From assembly GCA_016550425.1 (NCBI GenBank), contig JABXGS010000189.1:7962-71961 (forward strand): a stretch of 64,000 nucleotides of DNA, read 5' to 3'. Position 1 is the stretch's first letter. Each line of letters starts with the position of its first letter. Origin of the DNA: an archaeon (GTDB lineage: Archaea > Asgardarchaeota > Hermodarchaeia > Hermodarchaeales > Hermodarchaeaceae). Below are positions 16,870 to 25,090 of the stretch, one piece after another. Below the pieces are notes generated by a model. That model had not been told where the DNA came from. It ran no database searches and saw only the letters and a program-made list of their open reading frames with translations. Position numbers and translations under genes: made by a program.

Positions 16870-18579
16870 TTGCACGACTCTGTAAAAGATGAAGAAGCTC
16901 AACAACGGTATAAGACGTTGCTTCCCCGACTCTTTGATTATGTTGACAAATATGCGGCGGAGAAAGGCGATGCCTGGGCACTAATTGAATATGATACTGG
17001 CAAAGAAGTGAACTGGACCGAATTCATGATGTCCTCCAAGGCACTTGCTGCCAAACTTCTCGATATCGGATTCAAAAAAGGTGATATCGTTGCCACATCT
17101 CTTCCATTACTGAAAGAACACATCTACCTGATGTATGCCTGTTACCGAATTGGAGTGATCTTTGCGCCACTGGATTTACGCCTGAAAGCCCAAGAGATTA
17201 TCCGCAACTTCGATAAAATCCATCCCAAGGCCTATTTCTTCTTGGGGAAAACCGAACGTATTGATTTTCGACCAATAGTCGCAGAAGTGATGAAGAAGCA
17301 TAAAAAGACCACCAACTTCTGGGTACAATTCCAACAAGAAGAAAACCTGATTATGGATGGGGCTGTTAGCATCGGGGGCTTCACCAAGGATGTCACCGAG
17401 ATTTTCATGAAATCTTTTTCCTCAGGAGTCGTCGAGAAGGCCCAAGAAGCCGTTGAAACACATGATCCCTGCCTCATCATCTTCACCACCGGTTCGACAG
17501 GGTATCCCAAAGCCGCAGCCCTCAACCATGAGAATATCCTAGTTCAAAACATCGGTTTAACCGTGGGCTTTGACATGCTACCTGAAGATGTGATGTGTGT
17601 CAATCTTCCACCAAGTCATGTGGGCTGTGTCACAGAACAATTAGCAACCACTATCTACCAAGGCGGGACATCTATCATCCTCCACGTTTTTGACGCAGAA
17701 AAGACCCTCGATGCGGTACAAAAATACAAAGTCACAGTTCTCGGGCAAATCCCTGCACTTTATGCTATGCAATGGCGGCTCCCCAATTACCAAGACTATG
17801 ATCTATCTAGCCTGAAATTCGCGATATATGCTGGACAAGCGGTGACTAAACCTTTCTTAGAACAACTCGCCACAATGGCCCCGCGAATCGGCTCGGGGTT
17901 TGGATTAACCGAAAGTGCGGGCTTCATCACCTATACAAACCCTGATGCTTCCGTTGATGACATTGTTGCAAGCGTTGGTTATCATCTGCCTATCAGTCCA
18001 ATCTCAATCCGTGACCCGATGACGGCCAATGGCAAAGCTGGAAATGAAAAACCAGCAGGTGAAGTGGGTGAGATTACGTTTTCTGGTCCACAAGTGTTCC
18101 TCGGTTATTATGGGGATGAAGAAAGCACTAAAAAAACCGTATCCAGCGATGGCTTCTGCTACACTGGTGATTTAGGCTCTTATGATGATCAAGGTCTCCA
18201 TTTTGCGGGACGTTCCAAGTTTCTCATTAAACCGAAGGGCTACAATGTCTTTCCCACCGAAGTCGAGGACCAAATTGAGCGAGCGATGAAGGGCAAAGTC
18301 GGAACCGTCGCGGTTGTTGGGGTTCCTCATGATGTGTTCACTGAAGGCGTCATGGCCTTTGTCGAGAAAGCCAAAGGTGTCAAATCTCTATCAATTGAGG
18401 AATTGGAAATTGCAGTGAAAGACATTGCTGCGTATAAACGCCCCAGCCATTTTGAAATCTTAGAATCCGGTGAAATCCCGCTTACGCGTGTTGGAAAAAC
18501 TGATTACATGATTCTCCAGACAAATGGAAAAGAAATTGCTGAAAAACTTCGGAAAGTAGGAAAGTGGGATGCCCCTTAA
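16870..18579 (+). CDS. AMP-dependent acyl-CoA synthetase
   Basis: 569 residues of the ANL adenylate-forming family. The phosphate loop is TTGSTGYPKAA (about 207-217), the adenine-binding A5 motif GSGFGLTESAG (about 346-356), the A7/A8 hinge YTGDLGSYDDQGLHFAGRSK (about 434-453) followed by KPKGYNVFPTEVE, and the catalytic lysine in PLTRVGKTDY near the C-terminus. It activates a carboxylic acid to acyl-AMP and then acyl-CoA. Translation starts at a TTG with GGTGAGAG eight bases upstream; no in-frame ATG lies nearby. With the isomerase and DinB genes upstream it probably feeds a fatty- or unsaturated-acid pathway (inference). Chain-length preference cannot be read. Confidence 0.9.
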   Translation: MHDSVKDEEAQQRYKTLLPRLFDYVDKYAAEKGDAWALIEYDTGKEVNWTEFMMSSKALAAKLLDIGFKKGDIVATSLPLLKEHIYLMYACYRIGVIFAPLDLRLKAQEIIRNFDKIHPKAYFFLGKTERIDFRPIVAEVMKKHKKTTNFWVQFQQEENLIMDGAVSIGGFTKDVTEIFMKSFSSGVVEKAQEAVETHDPCLIIFTTGSTGYPKAAALNHENILVQNIGLTVGFDMLPEDVMCVNLPPSHVGCVTEQLATTIYQGGTSIILHVFDAEKTLDAVQKYKVTVLGQIPALYAMQWRLPNYQDYDLSSLKFAIYAGQAVTKPFLEQLATMAPRIGSGFGLTESAGFITYTNPDASVDDIVASVGYHLPISPISIRDPMTANGKAGNEKPAGEVGEITFSGPQVFLGYYGDEESTKKTVSSDGFCYTGDLGSYDDQGLHFAGRSKFLIKPKGYNVFPTEVEDQIERAMKGKVGTVAVVGVPHDVFTEGVMAFVEKAKGVKSLSIEELEIAVKDIAAYKRPSHFEILESGEIPLTRVGKTDYMILQTNGKEIAEKLRKVGKWDAP

Positions 18580-18606
18580 CTACGTATAGTTCAGGGCTGC
18601 TTCCGG

Positions 18607-18649
18607 TACATATAAATTGACTTTTACATTTCTACGAGGTTTACGGAGG
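18607..18649 (+). promoter_or_regulatory. TATA box and ribosome site of the 18661 methyltransferase
   Basis: TACATATAAATTG (18607-18619) is a clear TATA box, with the predicted transcription start near 18638. A strong GGAGGT (18645-18650) lies 10 bases before the ATG at 18661. This gene therefore has its own promoter and is not simply read through from the ligase gene. Confidence 0.65.
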
Positions 18650-18660
18650 TCGGCAGCTCC

Positions 18661-19467
18661 ATGGATGACTATTACGAAGTAAATAAACGACGATGGAATG
18701 AACTGGTTGCTATTCATGCGAAGTCTGATGAGTATGATCTTAAAGGATTTCTTGCTGGTAACACTAGCTTACACCAAGTAGAACTTGACGCGTTAGGCAA
18801 TTTATCTGGTAAATCCTTACTTCACCTACAATGCCACTTTGGACTCGACACCCTTAGCCTAGCCCGTCTTGGGGCACAAGCAACTGGTGTAGATTTTAGC
18901 GATAAGGCAATTGAATTCGCTCAGGCGCTCGCGCAGCAAGTTGAAGTTGATGCAAATTTCATCTGTAGCAATATCTTTGATCTCACCGACGTGCTAGAAG
19001 GGGAATATGACATTGTCTTCACGAGTTTCGGAGTACTCTGTTGGCTTGCCGACATCAAGACATGGGCCCATATCATCGCTCACTTCTTGAAGCCTGGTGG
19101 TATGTTCTTACTAGTTGAAGGTCATCCGTTCTTTTGGGTTGTTGATAACGATCATCCCGACACGCTCCAAATTAAATATCCCTACTGGCACTCCAAAGAA
19201 CCACTCAGTTATGATGAAGACGGTACCTATGTGGATGTCGACGCGAAATTAACGAATACGAAAGGCTATGAGTGGAACCATACGGTTAGCGATGTTCTCA
19301 ATGCATTAATACAAGCTGGACTTGTTATCACCGAAATCCAAGAATTTCCCCATTTGCCCTGGAAACCTTGCCCTCTTGCAAAGAAAAACCAGCAAGGGGA
19401 ATGGCACCTAGATGGTGATTTGCTACCTCTTAGTTGGAGTGTCAAAGCTGTAAAACCTGAAGCATAA
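18661..19467 (+). CDS. Class I SAM-dependent methyltransferase
   Basis: 268 residues. The SAM-binding motif I is LLHLQCHFGLDTLSLARLG (54-72), a variant where the usual GxGxG is Gln-Cys-His-Phe-Gly, common in this subfamily. Acidic motif II is TGVDFSDKAIEFA, motif IV YDIVFTSFGVLCWL and the post-motif LKPGGMFLLVEGHPF. The C-terminal part forms a Trp-rich substrate lid (YPYWHSKEPLSYDEDGTY, FPHLPWKPCPL). Substrate unknown. It has its own promoter and a strong ribosome site. It converges on the HhH membrane protein gene. Confidence 0.88.
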   Translation: MDDYYEVNKRRWNELVAIHAKSDEYDLKGFLAGNTSLHQVELDALGNLSGKSLLHLQCHFGLDTLSLARLGAQATGVDFSDKAIEFAQALAQQVEVDANFICSNIFDLTDVLEGEYDIVFTSFGVLCWLADIKTWAHIIAHFLKPGGMFLLVEGHPFFWVVDNDHPDTLQIKYPYWHSKEPLSYDEDGTYVDVDAKLTNTKGYEWNHTVSDVLNALIQAGLVITEIQEFPHLPWKPCPLAKKNQQGEWHLDGDLLPLSWSVKAVKPEA

Positions 19468-19542
19468 CAAATTTGTCTGAAAAAAGAATGCAGTGCCTTA
19501 AATCTACATAAAGCCCCGATATATGCCACCATTAACTGATAG

Positions 19543-20253
19543 TCACATCGATTCAGGCAGTTCTTTCTTCGCACTTTCAATCCATTTCTTCACTTTGTCT
19601 TTCGTGATCGTGTAACCTTCTGGGACTTGTACCCGACCGAACTTTTCCGCTGTTGAAACTTTGCTATAAAGCTTGTCCGGGTTAGCGACAGCTAGTCCTT
19701 CAATACTGGTGATATTTGCTCCTAAGACAATGCATTCCGCATCTTCATTGGAAACATCGTCTAACCAGGTCAATCGAGCCATGGCAATCCATTTTTGGGC
19801 AATCCCGAATTTGACATCAGTCAGTCTACCAACGGTTTCAGGTGTTGTCAAAGCAAGATCTTCCACGAATTGAATACCACCCTTCTCCAATTGCTTGGAA
19901 TAGATTTCCCCAATTCCCTCAATGGTACTTACGGGTAATTGTTTCCTTCCTGGTTTGGGCAGCAACACTTCGGGAACGAATTTTTCAGGGCCAAAAACGC
20001 CTTCTTCTGCTTTGGTTTCTTCAGAGGTTGGAACAGCCTTGACTCCTTTCACATCTCGAACCAAATATCTAATTACTATTCCCCCAATGAGTATGAGAGC
20101 CCCCAGTACAATAAGCCCCGATCCAACAATAGACGCGATCAAAGGATTCAAAAGATAGAAGGCAGCAATGCCGACGCAGATCAAAATGATGCCTACTACG
20201 ATGGCAACAATTGCTATTGTGTGATTTCGAAGTGACACAATGTATTCCTCCAT
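19543..20253 (-). CDS. Membrane-anchored helix-hairpin-helix (DUF4332-like) protein
   Basis: 236 residues. Two membrane helices lie close together at the N-terminus (about 11-32 and 37-60), followed by a charged linker. Then come helix-hairpin-helix repeats of the DUF4332 type: STIEGIGEIYSKQLEKGGIQFVEDLALTT, with a second, looser copy at ITSIEGLAVANPDKLYSKV. HhH pairs usually bind DNA or serve as protein-interaction modules; an anchored form could tether DNA or a partner to the membrane (inference). An upstream frame to 20322 exists, but the TATA box at 20271-20282 lies within it and predicts leaderless transcription at ATG 20253. A second HhH protein lies at 21505. Confidence 0.7.
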   Translation of the reverse strand: MEEYIVSLRNHTIAIVAIVVGIILICVGIAAFYLLNPLIASIVGSGLIVLGALILIGGIVIRYLVRDVKGVKAVPTSEETKAEEGVFGPEKFVPEVLLPKPGRKQLPVSTIEGIGEIYSKQLEKGGIQFVEDLALTTPETVGRLTDVKFGIAQKWIAMARLTWLDDVSNEDAECIVLGANITSIEGLAVANPDKLYSKVSTAEKFGRVQVPEGYTITKDKVKKWIESAKKELPESM

Positions 20254-20270
20254 ATTGATTAACCATCGCT

Positions 20271-20282
20271 TCTTTTTATTTT
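20271..20282 (-). promoter_or_regulatory. TATA box for leaderless HhH membrane protein gene
   Basis: AAAATAAAAAGA on the minus strand, about 25 bases before ATG 20253, so transcription should begin at or next to the start codon. It decides between the 236- and 259-residue forms. Confidence 0.5.
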
Positions 20283-20366
20283 CATAGTTAACGCCCCTGC
20301 TTGCTCGCCTTGCTCCTCCCATATCATTTTAAATCTGATTTCTTTAGGTATGCGAAGTGAACAAAG

Positions 20367-21497
20367 GTGTCGCAGTTCGCCCTTTTTCATCCATACTACA
20401 GAAAGATTGGTTTAACCATCCTGGTTCTTTGGCTTCTTGCATTTGGCCTCGGAAGCACTTCATTAATTACAAACACCTCACTTTCTAGAAATTTGACTCC
20501 TCATATTGGTGATTCGTGTACTATCTTCACTATCACACGTGGAAATAAGGTGTTTTTTGGTAATAATGAGGACTACCGATTATGGGGAATTTATCTCTGG
20601 TTTGTCCCCGCTCAAACTATTTGGACACCATCATCGAGCCACTCCACCTATGGGGCGGTTTTTTTTGGGTTTGATAATAATGATGATGATTTGGTGGACG
20701 GATACCCACAAGGTGGAATGAACGACCAGGGACTGTGTATGGATGGCAATGGGCTAAGCATGTATTCATTAAATCCCCATCCTGAACGAGATTCAGTGTA
20801 TTGTTCGCTCATGGCGCAGGTGCTTTGGGAATGTGCAACAGTAGAGGACGTGGTTACCTGGTTTCAGAATCATCAACTTGGAACTCAGATGAACTATCAA
20901 CTACATTATGCTGATGCAACCGGTGATGCTGTTGTAATTAGTGCAGGTCCCAACCAAGAGCTCGCATTTACTCGTATCGGGGCTAATCCTTGTCTGGTAT
21001 CCGCGAATATCAATGTCGCTGATCCCGCCCGTGATGTTTATGACTGCTGGCGCTACAGCACAGCAATAACCATGCTACTTAGCATTTCTTCAGAATCTAC
21101 ACTTACTCCTCATGCTTGTCGCGATATCCTTGATGCGGTACACCAAGACGGAACCTATGCCACCAAATACAGCAATGTATTCGACTGTGTAACCCGGGAC
21201 ATCCATCTGTGGTATGATCGAGACTACACGAATGGCATTACATTGAACCTTGACGCAGAGCTAGCTGCCGTCCAACCCGGAAGCTCCGGATACACTGAAG
21301 CGCTCAGTTTATACCATGCCTTTGCTGATGACGGGAACCTCAGCTATCGAAAACTTCCTATTACTGATTTCTTCAATTCCCAACCCCCACCATTGGCAAT
21401 CTATCTCATTGTAGCCGCAGGAGGCATCATCATAACAAGTGTCATTATTACCTCTGCAGTTCTGCTGTATCGAAGGCGAAAAGCCAAACTCGCCTAA
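20367..21497 (+). CDS. Surface-anchored Ntn-type linear amide hydrolase
   Basis: 376 residues. An N-terminal membrane segment (about 13-34) precedes DSCTIFTITRGNKVFFGNNEDY (49-70), the pattern of choloylglycine hydrolase/acyltransferase Ntn enzymes: a nucleophile Cys (51) followed by G-x3-x-G-N-N-x-D. Cys51 would have to become N-terminal by signal cleavage or self-processing. Central motifs GGMNDQGLCMDGNGL and an Asn-rich segment also fit the family. A C-terminal helix (about 342-366) ends in YRRRKAKLA, the cell-surface anchor seen in other proteins here. The enzyme likely cleaves an amide outside the cell. Start is GTG at 20367; TTTTAAAT at about 20325-20332 is a plausible TATA box. Confidence 0.72.
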   Translation: MSQFALFHPYYRKIGLTILVLWLLAFGLGSTSLITNTSLSRNLTPHIGDSCTIFTITRGNKVFFGNNEDYRLWGIYLWFVPAQTIWTPSSSHSTYGAVFFGFDNNDDDLVDGYPQGGMNDQGLCMDGNGLSMYSLNPHPERDSVYCSLMAQVLWECATVEDVVTWFQNHQLGTQMNYQLHYADATGDAVVISAGPNQELAFTRIGANPCLVSANINVADPARDVYDCWRYSTAITMLLSISSESTLTPHACRDILDAVHQDGTYATKYSNVFDCVTRDIHLWYDRDYTNGITLNLDAELAAVQPGSSGYTEALSLYHAFADDGNLSYRKLPITDFFNSQPPPLAIYLIVAAGGIIITSVIITSAVLLYRRRKAKLA

Positions 21498-21504
21498 CTC
21501 TTAA

Positions 21505-22233
21505 TTAAAACTCAACAACTTTGGGAAGCTCACTGGCAACCTTCACAGAATTTGCTGCCTCCTTCGGAAGTGGAGCAATCCCATCAAACCCGGTTTTCTC
21601 CACAAACTCAATGAGCATCAATCGAAGTGCTTCAGGATCCCATCTTGCCATTTTCTCCAACGTATCAACACCCGCATCATAGTATAACCGCGCACGGATT
21701 GCCTTAACCCCTGGGATACGCGCTAAATCCGATAACTTCACCAATTCCAAAATAGCCTCTTCCGGAACCCCCAGCTCTGCTGTCAATTCATGTCGTTGCG
21801 CCGGAGTAGCACCACGTTTCCGCATCTGTTCGACATCACGAATTCCTGCCTCCTCAAGCTTTGAAACACAGTCAAGATTAACTCCCTTGAAATCACGTAA
21901 CTGAAAGGCTTTCCGGGTTTTGGCCGTTCGTTCCTCACGCAATTCAGATGCGTAGCGCGTCATTAGGCGATTTCCTAAAAACCGGTAGTAATACCGAATT
22001 CCCCACAATTGCCTATTAGTTGGAGTATTCTCTTCTTTTTCAAACCAGTCAAGATACCTCTCCAAATCCTCGGGCGTCGTCTGGTTAATATTCTTGCCGT
22101 CCGCATATTTCTGAAGATAGGCTTCATACCTACGGACAATTTTAACCACACCATCAACAGTATGCGGCTTTCTTCCGCCCTGTTTCAAAAACTTCCGGAA
22201 CGCGTCTTCTTTCAATCCCAACTCACCAACCAT
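21505..22233 (-). CDS. Integrase-type SAM-like arm fused to DUF4332-like HhH region
   Basis: 242 residues. Residues about 8-100 resemble the core-binding (SAM-like) domain of tyrosine recombinases: KPHTVDGVVKIVRRYEAYLQKY, then TTPEDLERYLDWFEKEE and RQLWGIRYYYRFLG. No recombinase catalytic domain follows. Instead residues about 115-225 are helix-hairpin-helix segments (VSKLEEAGIRDVEQMRKRG, LARIPGVKAIRARLYYDAGVDTLEKMA) like DUF4332. This suggests a DNA-binding, non-catalytic protein. An extra GTG-started codon exists at 22236, but ATG 22233 lies about 25 bases after the TATA box at 22255-22265, fitting leaderless expression. Divergent from the surface propeller gene. Confidence 0.65.
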   Translation of the reverse strand: MVGELGLKEDAFRKFLKQGGRKPHTVDGVVKIVRRYEAYLQKYADGKNINQTTPEDLERYLDWFEKEENTPTNRQLWGIRYYYRFLGNRLMTRYASELREERTAKTRKAFQLRDFKGVNLDCVSKLEEAGIRDVEQMRKRGATPAQRHELTAELGVPEEAILELVKLSDLARIPGVKAIRARLYYDAGVDTLEKMARWDPEALRLMLIEFVEKTGFDGIAPLPKEAANSVKVASELPKVVEF

Positions 22234-22254
22234 CACAAATTATCTGATGTGCGC

Positions 22255-22265
22255 ACTTTTATACG
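22255..22265 (-). promoter_or_regulatory. TATA box for leaderless integrase-arm/HhH gene
   Basis: CGTATAAAAGT on the minus strand. Its spacing of about 25 bases to ATG 22233 predicts a leaderless message. Confidence 0.6.
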
Positions 22266-22349
22266 TTAAGACAGGTTTGAGGACCTGTACAATGGTCCTG
22301 TAAAAAAGCTCTTTGTAATGGGATTTTAGTAGCAATCTTTCAATCCTAT

Positions 22350-22364
22350 GAATATATAATATAC
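22350..22364 (+). promoter_or_regulatory. TATA box of the surface propeller gene
   Basis: GAATATATAATATAC lies in an AT-rich stretch about 40 to 55 bases before ATG 22405. The predicted transcription start is near 22385. AAGGG directly before the ATG may act as a weak ribosome site. Confidence 0.55.
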
Positions 22365-22404
22365 ATAATGTATAATGGACCCTACTCCCTTGGAAGCTTA
22401 AGGG

Positions 22405-24570
22405 ATGGACTTTAAAATGAAAAAAAATCAACTCTCTCTTCTAATACTCTTCATCGTTCTTTTTGCGAGTCAATTTATTACTTACTCGCAAATACCCTCG
22501 AATGAACTCTCAGCGAAATCAGAAACAACACCAATTCACAACCCGTCTATCAACTCACCCCCACTTCCCGGTGCCCTCGATCCCCTCTGGACCAAAACGT
22601 TTGGCGGACCAAATCGGGAAGAAGGTTCCTATGTGATTGAAGTCAGTGGGGGTGGCTACGCGATACTTGGAACCAAGGATATGGGTGCGATTAATCATAG
22701 AGATTTCTGGTTAATCCGCACCGATGCTAATGGAAATGAGCTCTGGAATCAAACCTACGGAGGAACGGGCTGGGACGTCGCTCGTAACCTTGTAGAGGTG
22801 AGCACAGGTGGCTTCGCTCTAATCGGAGTCACGGAAAGTTATGGTGCCGGTGGTGATGATATCTGGCTGGTTCGCGTTGATGCTGCTGGAAATCATCTTT
22901 GGAACACTACTTTTGGTGGATCCGGTGATGATAATTTAGTCTACGCTGTAGTTGAAGCAAGCGCTGGTGGCTTCGCGATTCCTTCGGGAACAGATAGATT
23001 CAGCCCAGGAAACCGTGATGCGTGGTTGATTCGGACAGATTCCTCAGGAAATGAGCTCTGGAATCAAACCTACGGTGGCCCACAAGATGACTGGGCTGAT
23101 TACATGGTGGAAGCTAGTGGTGGGGGATTCACCCTACAATGTACAACGACTAGCTTTGGTGCAGGAGGACAAGATAGCTGGCTCGTCCATACAGATGCTT
23201 CTGGGAACCATCAATGGAATCAAACCTATGGGTGGTCTGGCAATGAGATTTCTACTTCTATTATCGAGGTCAGTGGTGGGGGCTATGCCTTCGCAGCAAT
23301 TACACGCAGTTTTGATTCATATGGTGATACCCTGTTTGTACGAACAGATGCAACAGGCAATCACCTCTGGAATCAGACCTTCGGTGGCACACTTCAAGAC
23401 GTACTTTTTGGTATCGATGAGCTGAGTAATGGCGAATTTGTCTTAGCTGGATGGTCTACTAGTTATGGCGCCCCTGAAAGAGATCTTTGGGTTGTCCGAA
23501 CAGATATTTCTGGTAATCTCTATTGGCACCATACCTACGGTGGTTCACAACAAGACTATGGTCTACTAATACATGAGGTAACTGGTGGCGGGTTTATTGT
23601 TTCAGGTCAAACCGAGAGTTTTGGTGGCGGCCTTGAGGATATCTGGTTGCTTCGTCTGCCAGACCCCGATATTTGGTGGGTTACTGAACCAAGTAACCGA
23701 ATTCAAGAGTTCGGACCCGCTTTTAGCTACGATACCACGGCATCGGCGTTCACTGGCATCGATGAATACTGGTTGAATGACACATCGACTTTCGCGATCG
23801 ACGGAACAGGCTTAATCACCAATAGCACACCCTTAGCTGTGAACATCTATCGGCTGCAATTATGGGCGAATGACACACTCGATAATCGCATCAACGCCAA
23901 TATCACCATCACCATCGAAGCCGCAGCACCACCCGCTTGGGTGCAAACACCAACAGACCAAACCCTTGAATTGGGACAGGATCTGAGCTATAATTTAGAC
24001 GCCACGGATCGCTCCGGACTTGACACCTGGTGGATCAACGATACTACGACTTTTGCCATTGATAACTCTGGTCTTATCACGAACACTATTGCTCTCGCAG
24101 TAGGTGTCTACGGACTCCAAGTATCAGTCAATGACACACTTGGATACATTCAAAGCGCAAGCTTCACTGTTGCAGTAGAAGACACAACGGACCCTGAAAT
24201 CACCACCACACAGACCGAGTGGTATTTTGACTACGGCGTACCAGTTACGGGTGTTATCATCGAAGCTACGGACCTCGACGGCATTGATCACTGGACCCTG
24301 TCGGATACCACCAACTTCAACTTCACCGTCGAATCCTCCACGAGTACGAGTATTAGCATCACTAACATACTCCCGCTCAACCCATCAACAGATTATTCTC
24401 TTGATATCACGGCATTTGATCCTTCAGGGAACTCTGACACATTTTCCATCACCATATCTATCGGACCAGGAGGGATTCCAGGCTTTCCCATAGCGGCTGT
24501 TGCACTCGGACTCCTTCTTAGTACAGGCACAATCATGTTCGTCCGACGACGCAAACGAAGACTCCCTTAA
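22405..24570 (+). CDS. Surface protein: seven-repeat beta-propeller plus Ig-like domains
   Basis: 721 residues. A signal segment (about 8-28) is followed by seven repeats of about 52 residues, each opening with LW-x-x-T-Y/F-G-G (at about 62, 114, 166, 219, 271, 322, 374) and ending with D-x-W-L-V/I-R-T-D-A-x-G-N. Seven such units suggest a seven-bladed beta-propeller. Residues about 425-680 hold two or three cadherin/Ig-like domains with the recurring motif TTFAIDNSGLITN, and a C-terminal helix (about 690-711) ends in RRRKRRLP. The protein is exported and anchored with its bulk outside; binding or adhesion is likely, but no ligand is known. Many N-x-S/T sequons suggest glycosylation. A terminator follows at 24586. 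Confidence 0.8.
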   Translation: MDFKMKKNQLSLLILFIVLFASQFITYSQIPSNELSAKSETTPIHNPSINSPPLPGALDPLWTKTFGGPNREEGSYVIEVSGGGYAILGTKDMGAINHRDFWLIRTDANGNELWNQTYGGTGWDVARNLVEVSTGGFALIGVTESYGAGGDDIWLVRVDAAGNHLWNTTFGGSGDDNLVYAVVEASAGGFAIPSGTDRFSPGNRDAWLIRTDSSGNELWNQTYGGPQDDWADYMVEASGGGFTLQCTTTSFGAGGQDSWLVHTDASGNHQWNQTYGWSGNEISTSIIEVSGGGYAFAAITRSFDSYGDTLFVRTDATGNHLWNQTFGGTLQDVLFGIDELSNGEFVLAGWSTSYGAPERDLWVVRTDISGNLYWHHTYGGSQQDYGLLIHEVTGGGFIVSGQTESFGGGLEDIWLLRLPDPDIWWVTEPSNRIQEFGPAFSYDTTASAFTGIDEYWLNDTSTFAIDGTGLITNSTPLAVNIYRLQLWANDTLDNRINANITITIEAAAPPAWVQTPTDQTLELGQDLSYNLDATDRSGLDTWWINDTTTFAIDNSGLITNTIALAVGVYGLQVSVNDTLGYIQSASFTVAVEDTTDPEITTTQTEWYFDYGVPVTGVIIEATDLDGIDHWTLSDTTNFNFTVESSTSTSISITNILPLNPSTDYSLDITAFDPSGNSDTFSITISIGPGGIPGFPIAAVALGLLLSTGTIMFVRRRKRRLP
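22732..23075 (+). repeat. Exact 29-bp DNA repeat inside propeller blades
   Basis: The stretch at 22732-22760 (blade 2) recurs identically at 23047-23075 (blade 4). The match at the DNA level, in blades otherwise diverged in third positions, suggests recent blade-to-blade gene conversion or duplication. Confidence 0.7.
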
Positions 24571-24585
24571 TTGCTTTACATTTCT

Positions 24586-24622
24586 GCGCGGGGAGTACCC
24601 GCGCCTTTTTCTCTTTTTTACC
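24586..24622 (+). terminator. GC-rich hairpin with T-run
   Basis: GCGCGGG (24586-24592) and CCCGCGC (24598-24604) form a perfect 7-bp stem around a 5-base loop, followed by CTTTTTCTCTTTTTTA. It is placed just after the propeller gene stop and is the clearest terminator in the window. Confidence 0.75.
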
Positions 24623-24648
24623 TTCGACAAGACTAGGTAATTCACAGG

Positions 24649-25059
24649 ATGTTTGGATGTTTGAGGAAATTTTATGGGGCGGGGATACGGGTTAGACTCG
24701 TTGTTTTCTCAACGAACCACTTCCAACTGATACTGAAAGTCGAAGGTTGTCCCAACACAAAAATGACTAATCGTCAGTTTGTGGAGACATTAATTCGGGA
24801 TGTCGCAAGCTTAAGTGAGATGGAGATTCTGCATGGTCCAGTAGTGGTTGAAGGAAAGGAACACAATCCAGGGCTAACAGGATTTGCCATCATTGATTAT
24901 TCCCATATCGCAGTACACACTTTTCCAAATGCCATGGAGTTATTTCTTGATTTGTGGTCTTGTAAATTCTTTGATGTTGAGAAAATCGAGGATTATATCC
25001 AGCAGAGCCTAAATGTTGACACAGCCCAAATTAGAAGTACACGATTAAACTTCGACTAG
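24649..25059 (+). CDS. S-adenosylmethionine decarboxylase (SpeD)-like protein
   Basis: 136 residues, the size of prokaryotic SpeD. The core GFAIIDYSHIAVHTFPNAME (79-98 region) and LDLWSCKFFD match the SpeD segments G-x5-ESHI-x-IHT-x-PE and D-x-F-x-C-G. Ser85 (source of the pyruvoyl group), His90 and Cys105 are all kept at the family spacing (5 and 20 residues). The residue before the processing Ser, nearly always Glu, is Tyr84, so self-cleavage would occur at Tyr-Ser. SpeD makes decarboxylated SAM for spermidine synthesis, but archaeal relatives can act on arginine and others on ornithine. No spermidine synthase is adjacent. The gene lies alone after a terminator. Confidence 0.78.
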   Translation: MFGCLRKFYGAGIRVRLVVFSTNHFQLILKVEGCPNTKMTNRQFVETLIRDVASLSEMEILHGPVVVEGKEHNPGLTGFAIIDYSHIAVHTFPNAMELFLDLWSCKFFDVEKIEDYIQQSLNVDTAQIRSTRLNFD

Positions 25060-25090
25060 ACTTATTACCCTGTTTGCTTGAACATCGAGG

